64,000 nt of DNA, from positions 3,410,001-3,474,000 of the forward strand of contig NZ_CP014754.1 of assembly GCF_001447155.2 (NCBI RefSeq), given 5' to 3'. The notes under the pieces are model-generated. The model worked only from the letters and a program-made list of their open reading frames with translations. It had not been told where the DNA came from and ran no database searches. Source of the DNA: Marinobacter sp. LQ44. Its GTDB lineage: Bacteria; Pseudomonadota; Gammaproteobacteria; Pseudomonadales; Oleiphilaceae. A program made the position numbers and the translations under genes. Within the stretch, counting starts at the first letter, position 1, and each line of letters opens with the position of its first letter. Positions 10,347 through 20,052 of this stretch are shown one piece after another.

Positions 10347-10958
10347 GTGGCTGTTCGTTACATTGAGACCTGCCGTTTGCCCACCCCCTTCGGTGTGTTC
10401 GACATGCACGGCTTTGAGGAGCCGGACACCGGAAAGGAGCATGTGGCACTAACGCTGGGCGATATTGATAGCGATGAGCCGCTGCTGGCACGTACCCATT
10501 CCGAGTGCCTGACTGGCGACGCCCTGTACAGCATGCGCTGTGATTGTGGGTATCAGCTGGAAGAAGCATTGCGCAGCATTGCCCGCGAAGGCCGTGGCAT
10601 TCTGATGTATCTGCGCCAGGAAGGCCGTGGCATCGGGTTGCTGAACAAGATTCGCGCCTACCGGTTGCAGGATCAGGGCGCAGATACCGTAGAGGCCAAC
10701 GAGCGGCTGGGTTTTGGTGCGGATTTGCGGGACTACAGCATGTGCAAGGACATGCTCGAGCACCTGGGGATCCGAAGCCTGAAGCTGATGACCAACAACC
10801 CCAGGAAGGTCAAGGCGCTGGAGTCTTACGGAATTCAGATTTCGGAGCGGGTTCCCCTGCACGTGGGTCGCAACCCGCACAACGAACACTATCTCAATAC
10901 CAAGCAAAGCAAGCTCGGCCACTGGCTCGAGACTCATCAGGATGACGACCCGGCCTGA
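10347..10958 (+). CDS. ribA: GTP cyclohydrolase II RibA
   Basis: RibA opens the GTP ring in the first step of riboflavin synthesis. It is a stand-alone 203-residue enzyme, not fused to RibB. Zinc ligands lie in [20 protein letters not shown] (Cys-x10-Cys-x-Cys), and the GTP-binding segment is [13 protein letters not shown]. The start is GTG 10347 with GAGGA 8 bases upstream; the frame is open from 10272 but the typical N-terminus [16 protein letters not shown] begins here. The stop precedes the convergent dxs gene by under 60 bp. Confidence 0.95.
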   Translation: MAVRYIETCRLPTPFGVFDMHGFEEPDTGKEHVALTLGDIDSDEPLLARTHSECLTGDALYSMRCDCGYQLEEALRSIAREGRGILMYLRQEGRGIGLLNKIRAYRLQDQGADTVEANERLGFGADLRDYSMCKDMLEHLGIRSLKLMTNNPRKVKALESYGIQISERVPLHVGRNPHNEHYLNTKQSKLGHWLETHQDDDPA

Positions 10959-11014
10959 TTGAGCCGGTTGGCAGAGTCGGCTGATAGCACGGCTGCGCTA
11001 TCAGCCAGCAGTGA

Positions 11015-12946
11015 TCACTTGATGGCGGTCAGGGCGGCGTTACCGAGGCGGTCAATCCGACTGGCGATGGCGCTACGGATACCTTCCGGGTCCAGCCCGC
11101 ATTCCTTGAGCAATTCCCCGTGCTTGCCATGGTCGACGAAGCGGTCAGGCAAGCCCAGCTGCAGCACAGGCAGCATCACTTCCCGTTTATTCAGGCATTC
11201 GGTCACTGCGCTACCGGCACCGCCGGCCACCACGTTTTCTTCCAGCGTTACCAGCAGGTCATGTTGTTCGGCCAGTTCCAGTACCAGGCTCTCATCCAGT
11301 GGTTTAACGAAACGCATATCCGCCACTGTCGCATTCAGGCTGTCGGCCGCTTCCAGGGCTGAGCCCAACAGGGTGCCAAAGTTAAGTATGGCCACCCGAG
11401 CGCCCTCGCGAACAACGCGACCCTTGCCGAGGGGCAGAGCCGTCAGCGCCTGCTGGATTTCGGCACCGGGGCCGGTGCCCCGGGGGTAGCGCACGGCAGC
11501 TGGGCCATGGTACTGAAGACCGGTGTGCAGGAGCTGGCGGGTTTCGTTTTCATCTGAGGGGGTCATCACCACCATTTTCGGGATGCAGCGGAGATAGCTG
11601 ATGTCGAACGCGCCGGCATGGGTCGGGCCGTCTTCGCCCACCAGCCCCGCCCGGTCGATGGCAAACAGCACGTCCAGATCCTGGATGGCAACGTCGTGAA
11701 TCAGTTGGTCATAGCCCCGTTGCAGAAATGTGGAATAGATGGCCACGACGGGTTTGGCACCGTCACAGGCCAGTCCGGCGGCCAGGGTGACCGCGTGTTG
11801 TTCGGCGATGGCGACGTCAAAGTAGCGGTCCGGGTAGCGTTCGGAAAACGCCAGCAGGTCTGAGCCTTCACACATGGCGGGTGTAATGCCGACCACGCGC
11901 TCATCCTGCTCGGCGGCATCGCACAGCCACTGTCCGAAGACGTTGGCGTATTTTGGTTTGGCCTGCTTCGGTTTGACCGGCTCCGGTTTGCTCGGTGGCA
12001 CGGGTTCAATCTTGTTGATGGCGTGATAGCCAATGGGGTCCGCCTCTGCGGGCGCAAAGCCCTTGCCTTTGGTGGTGACCACATGCAGGAACTGCGGGCC
12101 GTCCAGCTCCCGGATGTTCTCCAGGGTTTCAACCAGCAATGGCAGGTCGTGGCCATCAATGGGGCCGATGTAGTTGAAGCCCAGTTCCTCGAACAGCGTG
12201 CCCGGGGCAATCATGCCCTTGAAGTGTTCTTCGGTTTTCTTCGCCAGCGCCATCAGGTGTGGGGTGCTTTTCAGCACTTTCTTGCTGCTGTCCCGAACCT
12301 GGTTGTAGGTTCGGCTGGCCAGCAGCTTGGCAAAATAGTTGGACAACCCGCCCACGTTGCGGGAGATCGACATGTCATTATCGTTCAGGATTACGAGCAT
12401 GTCGGCATGCAGATGGCCGGCGTGGTTCAGGGCTTCGAAGGCCATCCCGGCGGTCATTGCGCCGTCGCCGATTACGGCAATGCTCTTGCGCCCGGTATTC
12501 TGCATGCGGGCTGCAATGGCCATGCCCAGTGCGGCGCTGATGGATGTGCTGGAGTGGCCAACGCCAAAGGTGTCGTATTCACTTTCCGCGCGTTTCGGGA
12601 ACCCGGCCAGGCCATCCTTGCGGCGGATGCTGCCCATCTGTTCCCGGCGACCAGTCAGGATCTTGTGGGGGTAGGCCTGGTGGCCAACATCCCAGACCAG
12701 TCGATCTTCAGGCGTATTGAAGACATAGTGCAGGGCGACGGTCAGTTCCAGAACGCCGAGGCCGGCACCAAAGTGCCCGCCGGTCTGGCCGACAGACCAG
12801 AGCAGGAAAGCCCGGAGTTCTCTGGCCAGTTGTGGAAGATCTTCCTCGGGCAGGGTGCGCAGCTGGGCGGGCACGTCAATCCGGTCAAGAATGGGCGTGT
12901 TGGGCCGCTGCGACGGGATTTCCCTGAAAATGTATGTGTCCTGCAT
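11015..12946 (-). CDS. dxs: 1-deoxy-D-xylulose-5-phosphate synthase Dxs
   Basis: Dxs condenses pyruvate and glyceraldehyde 3-phosphate, the entry step of the MEP isoprenoid pathway. At 643 residues it is full length. The thiamine-diphosphate motif starts GDGAMTAG and runs to ILNDND near residue 185, and the transketolase pyrimidine-binding region has AIAEQHAV and [15 protein letters not shown] with the catalytic Glu/His. A Pro/Lys-rich linker near residue 310 separates the first and second domains. It lies downstream of xseB and ispA on the same strand after a 136-bp gap that holds a promoter candidate. Confidence 0.97.
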   Translation of the reverse strand: MQDTYIFREIPSQRPNTPILDRIDVPAQLRTLPEEDLPQLARELRAFLLWSVGQTGGHFGAGLGVLELTVALHYVFNTPEDRLVWDVGHQAYPHKILTGRREQMGSIRRKDGLAGFPKRAESEYDTFGVGHSSTSISAALGMAIAARMQNTGRKSIAVIGDGAMTAGMAFEALNHAGHLHADMLVILNDNDMSISRNVGGLSNYFAKLLASRTYNQVRDSSKKVLKSTPHLMALAKKTEEHFKGMIAPGTLFEELGFNYIGPIDGHDLPLLVETLENIRELDGPQFLHVVTTKGKGFAPAEADPIGYHAINKIEPVPPSKPEPVKPKQAKPKYANVFGQWLCDAAEQDERVVGITPAMCEGSDLLAFSERYPDRYFDVAIAEQHAVTLAAGLACDGAKPVVAIYSTFLQRGYDQLIHDVAIQDLDVLFAIDRAGLVGEDGPTHAGAFDISYLRCIPKMVVMTPSDENETRQLLHTGLQYHGPAAVRYPRGTGPGAEIQQALTALPLGKGRVVREGARVAILNFGTLLGSALEAADSLNATVADMRFVKPLDESLVLELAEQHDLLVTLEENVVAGGAGSAVTECLNKREVMLPVLQLGLPDRFVDHGKHGELLKECGLDPEGIRSAIASRIDRLGNAALTAIK

Positions 12947-12986
12947 CAGCTCGGGTCTTTATCGGAATATGGGTTCTATGACTGGC

Positions 12987-13016
12987 ATTATAAGGGAACA
13001 GGGAGGTGTGTTTCAC
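12987..13016 (-). promoter_or_regulatory. Candidate sigma70 promoter for dxs, overlapped by a dyad
   Basis: On the minus strand TATAAT (12992-12987) is preceded, at 18 bases, by GTGAAA (13016-13011), a moderate -35. The small dyad GTGTG-TTT-CACAC at 13006-13018 covers the -35. It would allow dxs to be expressed apart from ispA. Base matches are seen; activity is inferred. Confidence 0.45.
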
Positions 13017-13082
13017 ACTTCCCGGGCCAGATGTTACAAAACGGTGTCGTCATACCGGCCGATTCTTGTTTGTCAGCGCGGT

Positions 13083-13979
13083 TCAGTGGCTTCTGGCCAC
13101 CACATAATCGGCCATGGCCCTTAGCACCTCGGCTTCGTCGCCGAAACTGTCCAGGGCACTCTGGGCCTGATCCAGCAGCTTCTCCAGGTGTCCCCTGGCG
13201 CCGGAAACACCCAGCAGGGCCGGATAGGTGGGTTTCTCCCTGGCGGCGTCCGAGCCCTGTCGCTTTCCGATGACTTCGGTATCGCCTTCAATATCCAGCA
13301 GGTCATCCTGCACCTGAAACGCCAGGCCCAGGGCGCTGGCAAAATCAGACAGGGCGGCCAGTTGTTGGTCTGTGACCGAACCGGATGCCAGCGCGCCAAG
13401 GCGAACACTGGCTTCGATCAGGGCGCCGGTTTTGTGGCGATGCATGGACTCAAGCTGTTCTATGGTCAGTTGGCGGCCAACCGATTCCAGATCAATGGCC
13501 TGGCCGCCAACCATGCCCTGATGTCCGCTGGCGGTCGCCAGTTCCCGAATCATTGCGATGCGTTGTTGGTCGGACAGCTCCGGGGCCTCCGCCAGAAGTG
13601 CAAAGGCCAGTGTTTGCAGCGCATCGCCGGCCAGTATGGCGCTGGCCTCATCAAACGCGATGTGAACGGTTGGTCGGCCACGCCGAAGGTCGTCGTCATC
13701 CATGGCGGGCAGGTCGTCGTGCACCAGGGAATAGGCGTGCACCAGTTCCAGCGCACAGGCGGGGGCCAGCGCCGCTAATGGATCGGCGCCGATGGCGCGG
13801 GCCGCGGCCAGGCACAATGCCGGGCGAATGCGCTTGCCACCGCCCAGAACGCTGTAGCGCATGGCCTCATCCAGCCTGGGTGAGGCGGCGCCATCGCGAA
13901 TAGAGCGTTCCAGTGCCTGGTCAATCTGCTGGCGGGATTGCTCCAGAAATTCCAGAGCCAGGGACAGGCGCTCACTCAT
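13083..13979 (-). CDS. ispA: (2E,6E)-farnesyl diphosphate synthase IspA
   Basis: IspA joins dimethylallyl and isopentenyl diphosphate into geranyl and farnesyl diphosphate. The protein is 298 residues. The first aspartate-rich motif is LVHDDLPAMDDDDLRRGRPT near residue 95 and the second is QVQDDLLDIEGD near residue 235, so both magnesium-binding clusters are intact. The upstream xseB stop and this ATG share one base (TGATG), so the two are translationally coupled. dxs follows, making the xseB-ispA-dxs cluster common in gammaproteobacteria. Confidence 0.97.
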   Translation of the reverse strand: MSERLSLALEFLEQSRQQIDQALERSIRDGAASPRLDEAMRYSVLGGGKRIRPALCLAAARAIGADPLAALAPACALELVHAYSLVHDDLPAMDDDDLRRGRPTVHIAFDEASAILAGDALQTLAFALLAEAPELSDQQRIAMIRELATASGHQGMVGGQAIDLESVGRQLTIEQLESMHRHKTGALIEASVRLGALASGSVTDQQLAALSDFASALGLAFQVQDDLLDIEGDTEVIGKRQGSDAAREKPTYPALLGVSGARGHLEKLLDQAQSALDSFGDEAEVLRAMADYVVARSH

Positions 13980-14236
13980 CAGTTGGCATCATCCGCTGAA
14001 AAGGGACGGGTCTCCAGGGAGCCATCGCTGTTCTGAACCAGCTGTTCAACACGCTGTTCGGCGGTTTTCAGGGCGGTCTGGCATTCTCGGGTGAGCTTTA
14101 CGCCCCGTTCGAAGGCTGCCAGTGACTGCTCCAGCGAAAGCTCTCCCTGCTCAAGATCGCGAACCAATCGTTCAAGTTCGTCCAGGGATTTTTCAAAGTC
14201 GGCAATGGATGTGCTGCTGTTATTCTCACCGGCCAT
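13979..14236 (-). CDS. xseB: Exodeoxyribonuclease VII small subunit XseB
   Basis: XseB is the small subunit that decorates the long XseA helix in exonuclease VII, a single-strand DNA nuclease. It is 85 residues. The family signature is the sequence from [20 protein letters not shown] through [11 protein letters not shown]. The rest is Glu-rich helix. It begins the xseB-ispA-dxs operon. xseA is not in the window. Confidence 0.95.
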   Translation of the reverse strand: MAGENNSSTSIADFEKSLDELERLVRDLEQGELSLEQSLAAFERGVKLTRECQTALKTAEQRVEQLVQNSDGSLETRPFSADDAN

Positions 14237-14293
14237 GGGCGACCTCCGGTCAGGTGTTTCGGAAATTGCGCGGATTATATCAGAGTCCCTGAG

Positions 14294-15067
14294 CTATCGC
14301 TGCCAGGCGAATTGGCGTTTTTCCAGAGTGACAGCATTCGGTCCCCAGGATTGCTCGGTGACTGACACCTGGCCCTGTCGGGACACGGTAACAACCGTGG
14401 TTGCTCGGGTTCCGTAGTGGTCGCCGACGATGAATGGTGAAGACAGAAATCGCTCGGTTTCCATGCCAACGCCGGTATCCGGAAGGCTCCGGTCGGGCGC
14501 TGGCGTGGTGTCCTGCAAGAGTGACAGTAGCTGTTTGTGCAGCGGCGCCGGGTCTTGGCGCGCTTGTTCCACGCAATGGCCAACGGCCTTGCGTAGCCTC
14601 AGCAGTTTTGGCCAGGGGGTCTGCAGCAGGTGGTTGCTCAGGCCATAAACGCCCCGGAATACCTGCCGGCCCGGGTGGGCGTCCCGATTGCTGTAATACC
14701 AGCCTCCAAGACCGGTCAGCTTCACCAGGTTGAACCCCGCATAGCGCCCGGGCTCTGCATCCAGTGAGGATTGCAGTTCACCGGTTGAGAGTCTCAGTGC
14801 GTGTAAGGGCAGTTCGCCACGGCTTTGGCGGCCAGCCTCGGGGCTTCCTTCCCGCACATTGGTAACGGCTGTTACCGTGCCGTCGGTATTGACCGCCAAC
14901 CAGGTGCCGCCGGATTCCAGGTCCTGTCCGGCCAGAATCTGCTGGCCGCTGTTATCCTGCCACCAGTCCATGGCGGCGGTGGGGCGCCGGAAGAACTCGT
15001 CCCGGTTGGCTGCCACCACCAGGGGAAATTCCGGGCTTTGTCCGATGGCGAAAGCAATGAGGCACAT
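14294..15067 (-). CDS. NRDE family (TANGO2-like) protein
   Basis: This is a 257-residue protein of the NRDE/TANGO2 family, whose N-terminal Cys makes it part of the Ntn-hydrolase-like fold; the cellular role in bacteria is unsettled. The start is the ATG at 15067, giving MCLIAFA with Cys at position 2 as the family requires; the frame is open 31 residues further upstream without conserved character. The namesake motif NRDEFF follows near residue 20, then TGTWLAVN-like and NVRE segments. It is divergent from the TauE/SafE gene with about 100 bp between starts. No pathway can be named. Confidence 0.9.
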   Translation of the reverse strand: MCLIAFAIGQSPEFPLVVAANRDEFFRRPTAAMDWWQDNSGQQILAGQDLESGGTWLAVNTDGTVTAVTNVREGSPEAGRQSRGELPLHALRLSTGELQSSLDAEPGRYAGFNLVKLTGLGGWYYSNRDAHPGRQVFRGVYGLSNHLLQTPWPKLLRLRKAVGHCVEQARQDPAPLHKQLLSLLQDTTPAPDRSLPDTGVGMETERFLSSPFIVGDHYGTRATTVVTVSRQGQVSVTEQSWGPNAVTLEKRQFAWQR

Positions 15068-15166
15068 GGTCGATGGCAATCCTTTAATTGAATTGGGAGG
15101 CTGCAGCGTTTGGCAACAATGCGTATCATACCAGCCTGATTTATTCCCGGGATTAAGCAAACAAAC

Positions 15167-15964
15167 ATGACCCTGATCGGTATATTCATTCTGTATCTGG
15201 CACTAGGTGCACTGGCAGGCACCATGGCAGGCCTGTTCGGAATCGGCGGTGGCCTGGTGATCGTTCCGGTGCTGATTTTCACTTTTGGCTTCCAGGGGTT
15301 CAGTGCCGAGATCGCCGCTCACCTCGCTATTGGTACTTCTCTGGCCACGATTGTCTTTACGTCCATCAGTTCCATCCGCACCCACCATATCCATGGGGCT
15401 GTCCGGTGGGAACTGGTGCGGCCCATGACGGTCGGAATCATCGTCGGGGCGTTGGCCGGGGCGTGGACGGCATCGCTGCTGAGTGGCCCGATGCTGAAAA
15501 CCATCATTGGCGCCTTTGCGATTCTGGTCGCGGTGAAAATGCTGCTGGAAGCAAACCCTAAGCCCGGTCGGGATGTGCCTGGTAACGCCGGGCTCGGGGT
15601 GGCCGGTGGGTTTGTGGGCTGGGCATCTGCCATCTTCGGAATTGGTGGTGGCACACTCTCCGTGCCTTACCTCACCTGGTGTAACGTGCGCATGCAACAG
15701 GCTGTCGCCACGTCCGCGGCCTGTGGCTTGCCGATTGCCTTGGCTGGTGCTGCTGGCAACATCTGGACCGGCTGGCAGAACCCGCAGCTGCCCGATTTCA
15801 GTATTGGGTTTATCTATTTGCCGGCGTTGGTCGGTATTGTTGCCACCAGTGTCTTTTTTGCCCGTTTCGGTGCAAAGCTGGCACACAAGCTGGATGGCCG
15901 CCTGTTGAAGAAGATATTTGCCGTTGTGCTGATCCTCGTCGGCCTCCGATTCCTGCTGAGTTGA
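15167..15964 (+). CDS. Sulfite exporter TauE/SafE family membrane protein
   Basis: This 265-residue integral membrane protein belongs to the TauE/SafE (DUF81) family of anion exporters, with about eight hydrophobic segments arranged as two repeats. The repeat signatures are [16 protein letters not shown] near residue 24 and [15 protein letters not shown] near residue 155. Substrates in the family include sulfite and sulfoacetate, but nothing here identifies one; no sulfur genes adjoin it. lgt follows 10 bp downstream, so the two are probably cotranscribed. Confidence 0.9.
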   Translation: MTLIGIFILYLALGALAGTMAGLFGIGGGLVIVPVLIFTFGFQGFSAEIAAHLAIGTSLATIVFTSISSIRTHHIHGAVRWELVRPMTVGIIVGALAGAWTASLLSGPMLKTIIGAFAILVAVKMLLEANPKPGRDVPGNAGLGVAGGFVGWASAIFGIGGGTLSVPYLTWCNVRMQQAVATSAACGLPIALAGAAGNIWTGWQNPQLPDFSIGFIYLPALVGIVATSVFFARFGAKLAHKLDGRLLKKIFAVVLILVGLRFLLS

Positions 15965-15974
15965 GAGCGTATTC

Positions 15975-16763
15975 ATGTTGCAACACCCGCAGATTGACCC
16001 GGTGGCCATCGCCATCGGCCCCCTGAAAATCCACTGGTATGGCCTGACCTACCTGGTTGGCTTCGCCGCTGGCTGGTGGCTTGGCCGCCTGCGTAGCCGC
16101 AAACCCTGGTCGCCCCTGAATGAAGAGCAAGTAGGTGACCTGCTGTTTTACATGGCCCTGGGGGTTATTCTCGGTGGCCGTTTCGGGTATGTGGTGTTTT
16201 ATAACTTCGATGCCTTCCTGGCCGACCCGTTATGGTTGTTGCGGGTGTGGGAAGGGGGAATGTCGTTCCATGGCGGCCTGCTGGGCGTTATGCTGGCGAT
16301 GTGGTGGTTCGGGCGTAAAACGTCGGCCGGGTTCTGGAGCATCGCCGATTTTGTGGCGCCGCTGGTGCCGGTGGGCCTGGGCGCGGGCCGCATCGGCAAC
16401 TTCATCAATGGGGAGCTCTGGGGCAAACCGACGGATGTGTCCTGGGGCATGGTGTTCCGCACCGCTCCAGACAGCCTGGCCAGGCACCCCTCCCAGCTCT
16501 ACCAGTTTGCCCTGGAAGGCGTGGTACTGTTCGCCATCCTGTGGTGGTTCTCCTCCCGGCCGCGCCCGAAAATGGCCGTCTCTGGCCTGTTTCTGGCCTG
16601 CTATGGCAGCTTCCGATTCTTTACCGAATTCTTCCGCCAACCTGACCCGCAACTGGGTTACCTGGCCTTCGACTGGCTGACCATGGGGCAGGTGCTATCG
16701 TTGCCCATGGTTATTGCCGGCGCTGCCCTGATTGTTATTGCTTACCGGAGAAACGCTGCATGA
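15975..16763 (+). CDS. lgt: Prolipoprotein diacylglyceryl transferase Lgt
   Basis: Lgt attaches diacylglycerol from phosphatidylglycerol to the lipobox Cys of prelipoproteins in the inner membrane. The protein is 262 residues with about seven membrane segments. The Lgt signature [13 protein letters not shown] (near residue 137) is complete, and the HGG of MSFHGGLLG near residue 100 is the catalytic-region motif. Its stop overlaps the start of thyA by 4 bp, the order seen in many gammaproteobacteria. Confidence 0.97.
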   Translation: MLQHPQIDPVAIAIGPLKIHWYGLTYLVGFAAGWWLGRLRSRKPWSPLNEEQVGDLLFYMALGVILGGRFGYVVFYNFDAFLADPLWLLRVWEGGMSFHGGLLGVMLAMWWFGRKTSAGFWSIADFVAPLVPVGLGAGRIGNFINGELWGKPTDVSWGMVFRTAPDSLARHPSQLYQFALEGVVLFAILWWFSSRPRPKMAVSGLFLACYGSFRFFTEFFRQPDPQLGYLAFDWLTMGQVLSLPMVIAGAALIVIAYRRNAA

Positions 16764-17599
16764 AAGCTTACCTCGACCTGATGCAAGACGTTGTCGACAA
16801 CGGATTCGACAAGGGTGACCGCACCGGGGTTGGCACCCGCTCCGTGTTCGGCCGGCAAATGCGCTTCAACTTGCAGGACGGCTTCCCCCTGGTGACCACC
16901 AAGAAAGTCCACCTGCGAAGCATCATCTACGAATTGTTGTGGTTCCTGAAAGGCTCCACTGACAACAACTGGCTGGCGGAACGAAAGGTCAGCATCTGGA
17001 ATGAATGGGCACTCGATAATGGCGACCTGGGGCCGATTTACGGCAAGCAGTGGCGCAGCTGGCAGTGCCACGACGGTCGGGTGATCGATCAGATCAGCGA
17101 GGTTATCGAGCAAATCCGAACCAAGCCAAACTCCCGGCGCCTGATTGTCTCCGCCTGGAACCCGGCGGAACTGCCGGACGAGTCAGTCAGTCCTCAGGAT
17201 AATGTGCGGGAAGGGCGCATGGCGCTCGCTCCCTGCCATTGTCTGTTCCAGTTCTATGTGGCGGACGGCAAGCTGTCTTGCCAGCTTTACCAGCGCAGTG
17301 CGGATCTGTTTTTGGGGGTGCCTTTCAACATTGCGTCTTATGCTTTGTTGACCCACATGATTGCCCAGCAGTGTGATCTGGACGTTGGTGAGTTTGTGCA
17401 CACGTTTGGGGACTGTCACTTGTACAGTAATCACCTGACCGACGATATCGTGTTCGAGCAGCTAAAGCGCGAGCCCCGTGCGTTGCCGAAGCTGGTGATC
17501 AAGCGCAAGCCGGAATCGATTTTTGATTACGAGCTGGAAGATTTCGAATTCGAAGGTTATGACCCTTACCCGGTGATTAAGGCCCCGATAGCGATCTGA
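16760..17599 (+). CDS. thyA: Thymidylate synthase ThyA
   Basis: ThyA methylates dUMP to dTMP using methylene-tetrahydrofolate. The protein is 279 residues. The catalytic Cys lies in [12 protein letters not shown] near residue 158, followed by [20 protein letters not shown]. The folate-binding N-terminus [12 protein letters not shown] is intact. A short insertion ([14 protein letters not shown]) before the catalytic Cys makes it slightly longer than the E. coli enzyme. It overlaps lgt by 4 bp. folA, which regenerates the folate it oxidises, lies 393 bp downstream past two large palindromes. Confidence 0.97.
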   Translation: MKAYLDLMQDVVDNGFDKGDRTGVGTRSVFGRQMRFNLQDGFPLVTTKKVHLRSIIYELLWFLKGSTDNNWLAERKVSIWNEWALDNGDLGPIYGKQWRSWQCHDGRVIDQISEVIEQIRTKPNSRRLIVSAWNPAELPDESVSPQDNVREGRMALAPCHCLFQFYVADGKLSCQLYQRSADLFLGVPFNIASYALLTHMIAQQCDLDVGEFVHTFGDCHLYSNHLTDDIVFEQLKREPRALPKLVIKRKPESIFDYELEDFEFEGYDPYPVIKAPIAI

Positions 17600-17638
17600 C
17601 TTCGAGTTGCGGAGCGCGGACCGATTGGCTGGGGGGAG

Positions 17639-17749
17639 GCAGGTCAGCGGGTGGGGCTTTCCGAAAAACGCTGTGAATACGTCCGTGTACGCTTGGCTCC
17701 GCCATCCATGGCTCCGCACATTTTCGGAAAGCCCCACCCACTGCCCTGC
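17639..17749. repeat. Palindromic repeat, copy 1 (29-bp arms, 53-base core)
   Basis: Arms at 17639-17667 and 17721-17749 are reverse complements with two mismatches. Between them is a 53-base core ending CTCCGCCATCCATGGCTCCG plus CACA. The arm-core borders are AAAA/ACGC and CACA/TTTT. Copy 2 lies 77 bp away with the core reversed and entirely different arms. The pair occupies most of the thyA-folA gap. Confidence 0.85.
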
Positions 17750-17826
17750 TTTCGAACAATGGTGATCGAAGATCCCGTATGCGCAGTAAGGTTTTAAACA
17801 GTCCGGCCTGCCTGAATGGTTAAGCC

Positions 17827-17938
17827 GCAAGGGGGCGGGGATGCCTCTCCAAAAATGTGCGGAGCCATGGATGGCGGAGCCCAAGCCGCGCAGGGATGCC
17901 TTGAGGCGTTTTTTGGAGAGGCATCCCCGCCCTCTTGC
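17827..17938. repeat. Palindromic repeat, copy 2 (29-bp arms, 54-base core, reversed)
   Basis: Arms at 17827-17855 and 17910-17938 pair with one mismatch. The reverse complement of the 54-base core matches copy 1, nearly base for base over its last 28 positions and patchily over the first 25. The arms (GGCGGGGATGCCTCTCC) share only a G-rich start with those of copy 1 (GGTGGGGCTTTCCG). It is 54 bp upstream of folA. Confidence 0.85.
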
Positions 17939-17992
17939 CGCCCCCCAAGGCTCAAGCCAAAGGCCCAGAACTCCAGGTTATGAGGACCAAAT

Positions 17993-18508
17993 ATGAGAAA
18001 GGCACTGATTGTTGCGATGTCCCGGAATCGCGTCATTGGGCGGGACAACAAGCTCCCCTGGTATCTGCCTGGCGATCTGCGTTATTTCAAGCAGGCCACG
18101 ATGGGTAAGCCCATCATCATGGGGCGGAAAACCTGGGATTCTATCGGAAGACCACTGCCGGGGCGGATGAATGTGGTGATTTCCAGAAACCCGGAATGGC
18201 AGGCGCCCGCCGGCACGGTTGCGGCGGCATCATTGGATGAGGCGTTGGTCAAGGCTCAGGCCCAGGCGGAGCTGGAGGGTGGTGATGAGGTAATGATTAT
18301 CGGCGGTGGCCAGATCTACGCCGAGGCGCTGCCCATGGTTGACCGGATGTACATCACACAGGTACACGCCGAGGTAGATGGCGACGCTTACTTTCCGGAA
18401 GTGAACTGGGATGACTGGGAAGAAATCGGACGCGAAGATTTCTCCGCGTCTGACAACAATCCTTACGACTACAGCTTTGTCGTCTACCAGCGTAGCCGGT
18501 CAGCCTGA
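17993..18508 (+). CDS. folA: Dihydrofolate reductase FolA
   Basis: FolA reduces dihydrofolate to tetrahydrofolate with NADPH. The protein is 171 residues. The N-terminal MRKALIVAMSRNRVIGRDNKLPWYLPGDLRYFK includes the Met20-type loop and the substrate-binding acidic residue (the Asp of GDL). GRKTWDSIGRPLPGR and IIGGGQIYAEAL are the NADPH-binding motifs. It partners thyA functionally. The gene converges on the helicase gene, with a hairpin across its stop codon. Confidence 0.97.
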   Translation: MRKALIVAMSRNRVIGRDNKLPWYLPGDLRYFKQATMGKPIIMGRKTWDSIGRPLPGRMNVVISRNPEWQAPAGTVAAASLDEALVKAQAQAELEGGDEVMIIGGGQIYAEALPMVDRMYITQVHAEVDGDAYFPEVNWDDWEEIGREDFSASDNNPYDYSFVVYQRSRSA

Positions 18509-18515
18509 CCGGCTA
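18493..18515. terminator. Hairpin at the folA / helicase convergence
   Basis: TAGCCGGTCA (18493-18502) and TGACCGGCTA (18506-18515) form a perfect 10-bp stem with a 3-base loop, overlapping the folA stop codon. There is no T run on either side, so termination is plausible but not certain. Confidence 0.5.
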
Positions 18516-18528
18516 GCGGTTCTGGCCC

Positions 18529-20052
18529 TTAGCGCGGGGCGCGCTTGGGGCCATTGGCAGAGGGCTTGCCGCCTTTGCCAGCAGGCTTGCCCTTGGGCGG
18601 TCCCTTGCGGAAGCCGGGCTTGCCATCTTTGCTGAATTTCTTGCCGGGTCCACCCTTGCGGAAACCGCCTTTGCCCGGAGGTGGGCCTTTGCGGTCGCGA
18701 CGGGGCGCTGCGGACACTTCCGGCAGGGCTTCGGGCTGCTCCAGCGGCAGTGAATCCGGCTGGGAGGCTTCAAGCAAGCAAGCCAGGGCGCCAGCAACGG
18801 CGGCCATGTCCATGTCATTGCGCTCGGCAATGTCGTCCAGCAGGGCAATGGCCTTGGCAGATCGGGGATCGTTGGTGAAGCCCAGCAGTTGCTCTTCAAA
18901 CTGCTCTACCCGCATTTTCTGCAGCGCAGCCGGTGACGGCAGCTGGTACGGTTCCATCGGCGAGTTGGTGGCCCGCTCCAGGGTGCGCAGCCAACTGCGC
19001 TCGCGCGGTGTGACTAACAGAATTGCCTTACCGGTACGGCCCGCACGGCCTGTACGACCAACCCGGTGGATGTACGCCTCGGTGTCGTAGGGCACGTCGT
19101 AGTTGATCACGTGGGTAATCCGGGGTACGTCCAGACCACGGGCAGCAACATCGGTGGCGATGATGATGTCTTTCTTGCCGCGCTTGAGGTCTTCTACGGT
19201 CTGTTCACGCTGGCGCTGGTTGAGGTCACCGCTCAGGGGCGCAACCGCATGGCCTCGGGCTGACAGTTTTTCCGCCAGCAGAGTGGTCTCGGCCTTGGTG
19301 CGCACGAAGATAATAGAGGCGTCGAACGGCTCCACTTCCAGGATGCGGGTCAGGGCGTCCAGCTTGCGCTCCGCGTAGACTGGCAGAACGAACTGGGCGA
19401 TACGCTCAACGGTGCGGGTTTCGCTTTCGATGCGTACTTCCGTGGCGTTCTTCAGATAGGTTTGGGCAACCTTTTTGATCTGCGGCGGCATGGTGGCCGA
19501 GAACAGGGCGCGCTGACAGGTGTCCGGAGTCTTCGCCAGAATTGCCTCTACGTCGTCAATAAAGCCCATGCGCAGCATTTCGTCTGCTTCATCCAGCACC
19601 AGTGCCTTCAGACTGCCCAGCTTCAGGGTACCTTTGCGCAGGTGGTCCAGCATCCGGCCTGGCGTACCCACGATGACCTGGGCGCCACGCTTCAGGCCGC
19701 GAATCTGTGGCGCAAAATCCTGGCCACCGTAAATCGGCAGAACGTGGAAGTGTTTAAACTTGCTGGCGTAGGTGGTGAACGCCTCGGCCACCTGAATGGC
19801 CAGCTCCCGGGTAGGGGCAAGCACCAGAATCTGGGGCTCTGCAACGCTGGCATCAATACGGCTCAGCAGCGGCAGTGCAAACGCGGCCGTTTTGCCAGTA
19901 CCGGTCTGGGCAACACCCAGTAGGTGGTTGCCGGCCAGCAAGGCTGGAATGGATTGCGCCTGGATGGGCGACGGAGTTTCATAGCCAACTGCGGAGACGG
20001 CTTCCAGTACTGCTGGATCCAGCCCCAGTTCGGCAAAAGACAATTCTGACAT
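18529..20052 (-). CDS. DEAD-box RNA helicase, DeaD/CsdA-like
   Basis: This 507-residue ATP-dependent RNA helicase has every core motif: Q motif near residue 30, AQTGTGKT (Walker A), PTRELA, GGQ, TPGRMLDH, LDEADEML (DEAD), SATMP, IIFVRTKAET, ARGLDVPR and HRVGRTGRAGR. The sequence is closest in style to DeaD/CsdA, a cold-shock and ribosome-assembly helicase. However, the C-terminal RNA-binding domain of CsdA is missing; a low-complexity tail rich in Lys, Gly, Pro and Arg (about 455-507) stands in its place. It is a single-gene unit converging on folA. The exact subgroup is uncertain. Confidence 0.9.
   Translation of the reverse strand: MSELSFAELGLDPAVLEAVSAVGYETPSPIQAQSIPALLAGNHLLGVAQTGTGKTAAFALPLLSRIDASVAEPQILVLAPTRELAIQVAEAFTTYASKFKHFHVLPIYGGQDFAPQIRGLKRGAQVIVGTPGRMLDHLRKGTLKLGSLKALVLDEADEMLRMGFIDDVEAILAKTPDTCQRALFSATMPPQIKKVAQTYLKNATEVRIESETRTVERIAQFVLPVYAERKLDALTRILEVEPFDASIIFVRTKAETTLLAEKLSARGHAVAPLSGDLNQRQREQTVEDLKRGKKDIIIATDVAARGLDVPRITHVINYDVPYDTEAYIHRVGRTGRAGRTGKAILLVTPRERSWLRTLERATNSPMEPYQLPSPAALQKMRVEQFEEQLLGFTNDPRSAKAIALLDDIAERNDMDMAAVAGALACLLEASQPDSLPLEQPEALPEVSAAPRRDRKGPPPGKGGFRKGGPGKKFSKDGKPGFRKGPPKGKPAGKGGKPSANGPKRAPR

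Noticed and set aside
12023..13273. 416-residue plus-strand frame
   Set aside because: It lies antisense to dxs and ispA, lacks a ribosome-binding site and family motifs, and arises from high GC.
17462..17884. Frame across the thyA end and the palindromes
   Set aside because: It reads through the repeat arms and core with no recognisable protein and no start signal.
17639..17938. Palindrome pair as integron attC sites or a CRISPR array
   Set aside because: There are no attC-type R boxes with cassette genes, no integrase, and only two copies in inverted orientation, so neither explanation fits.
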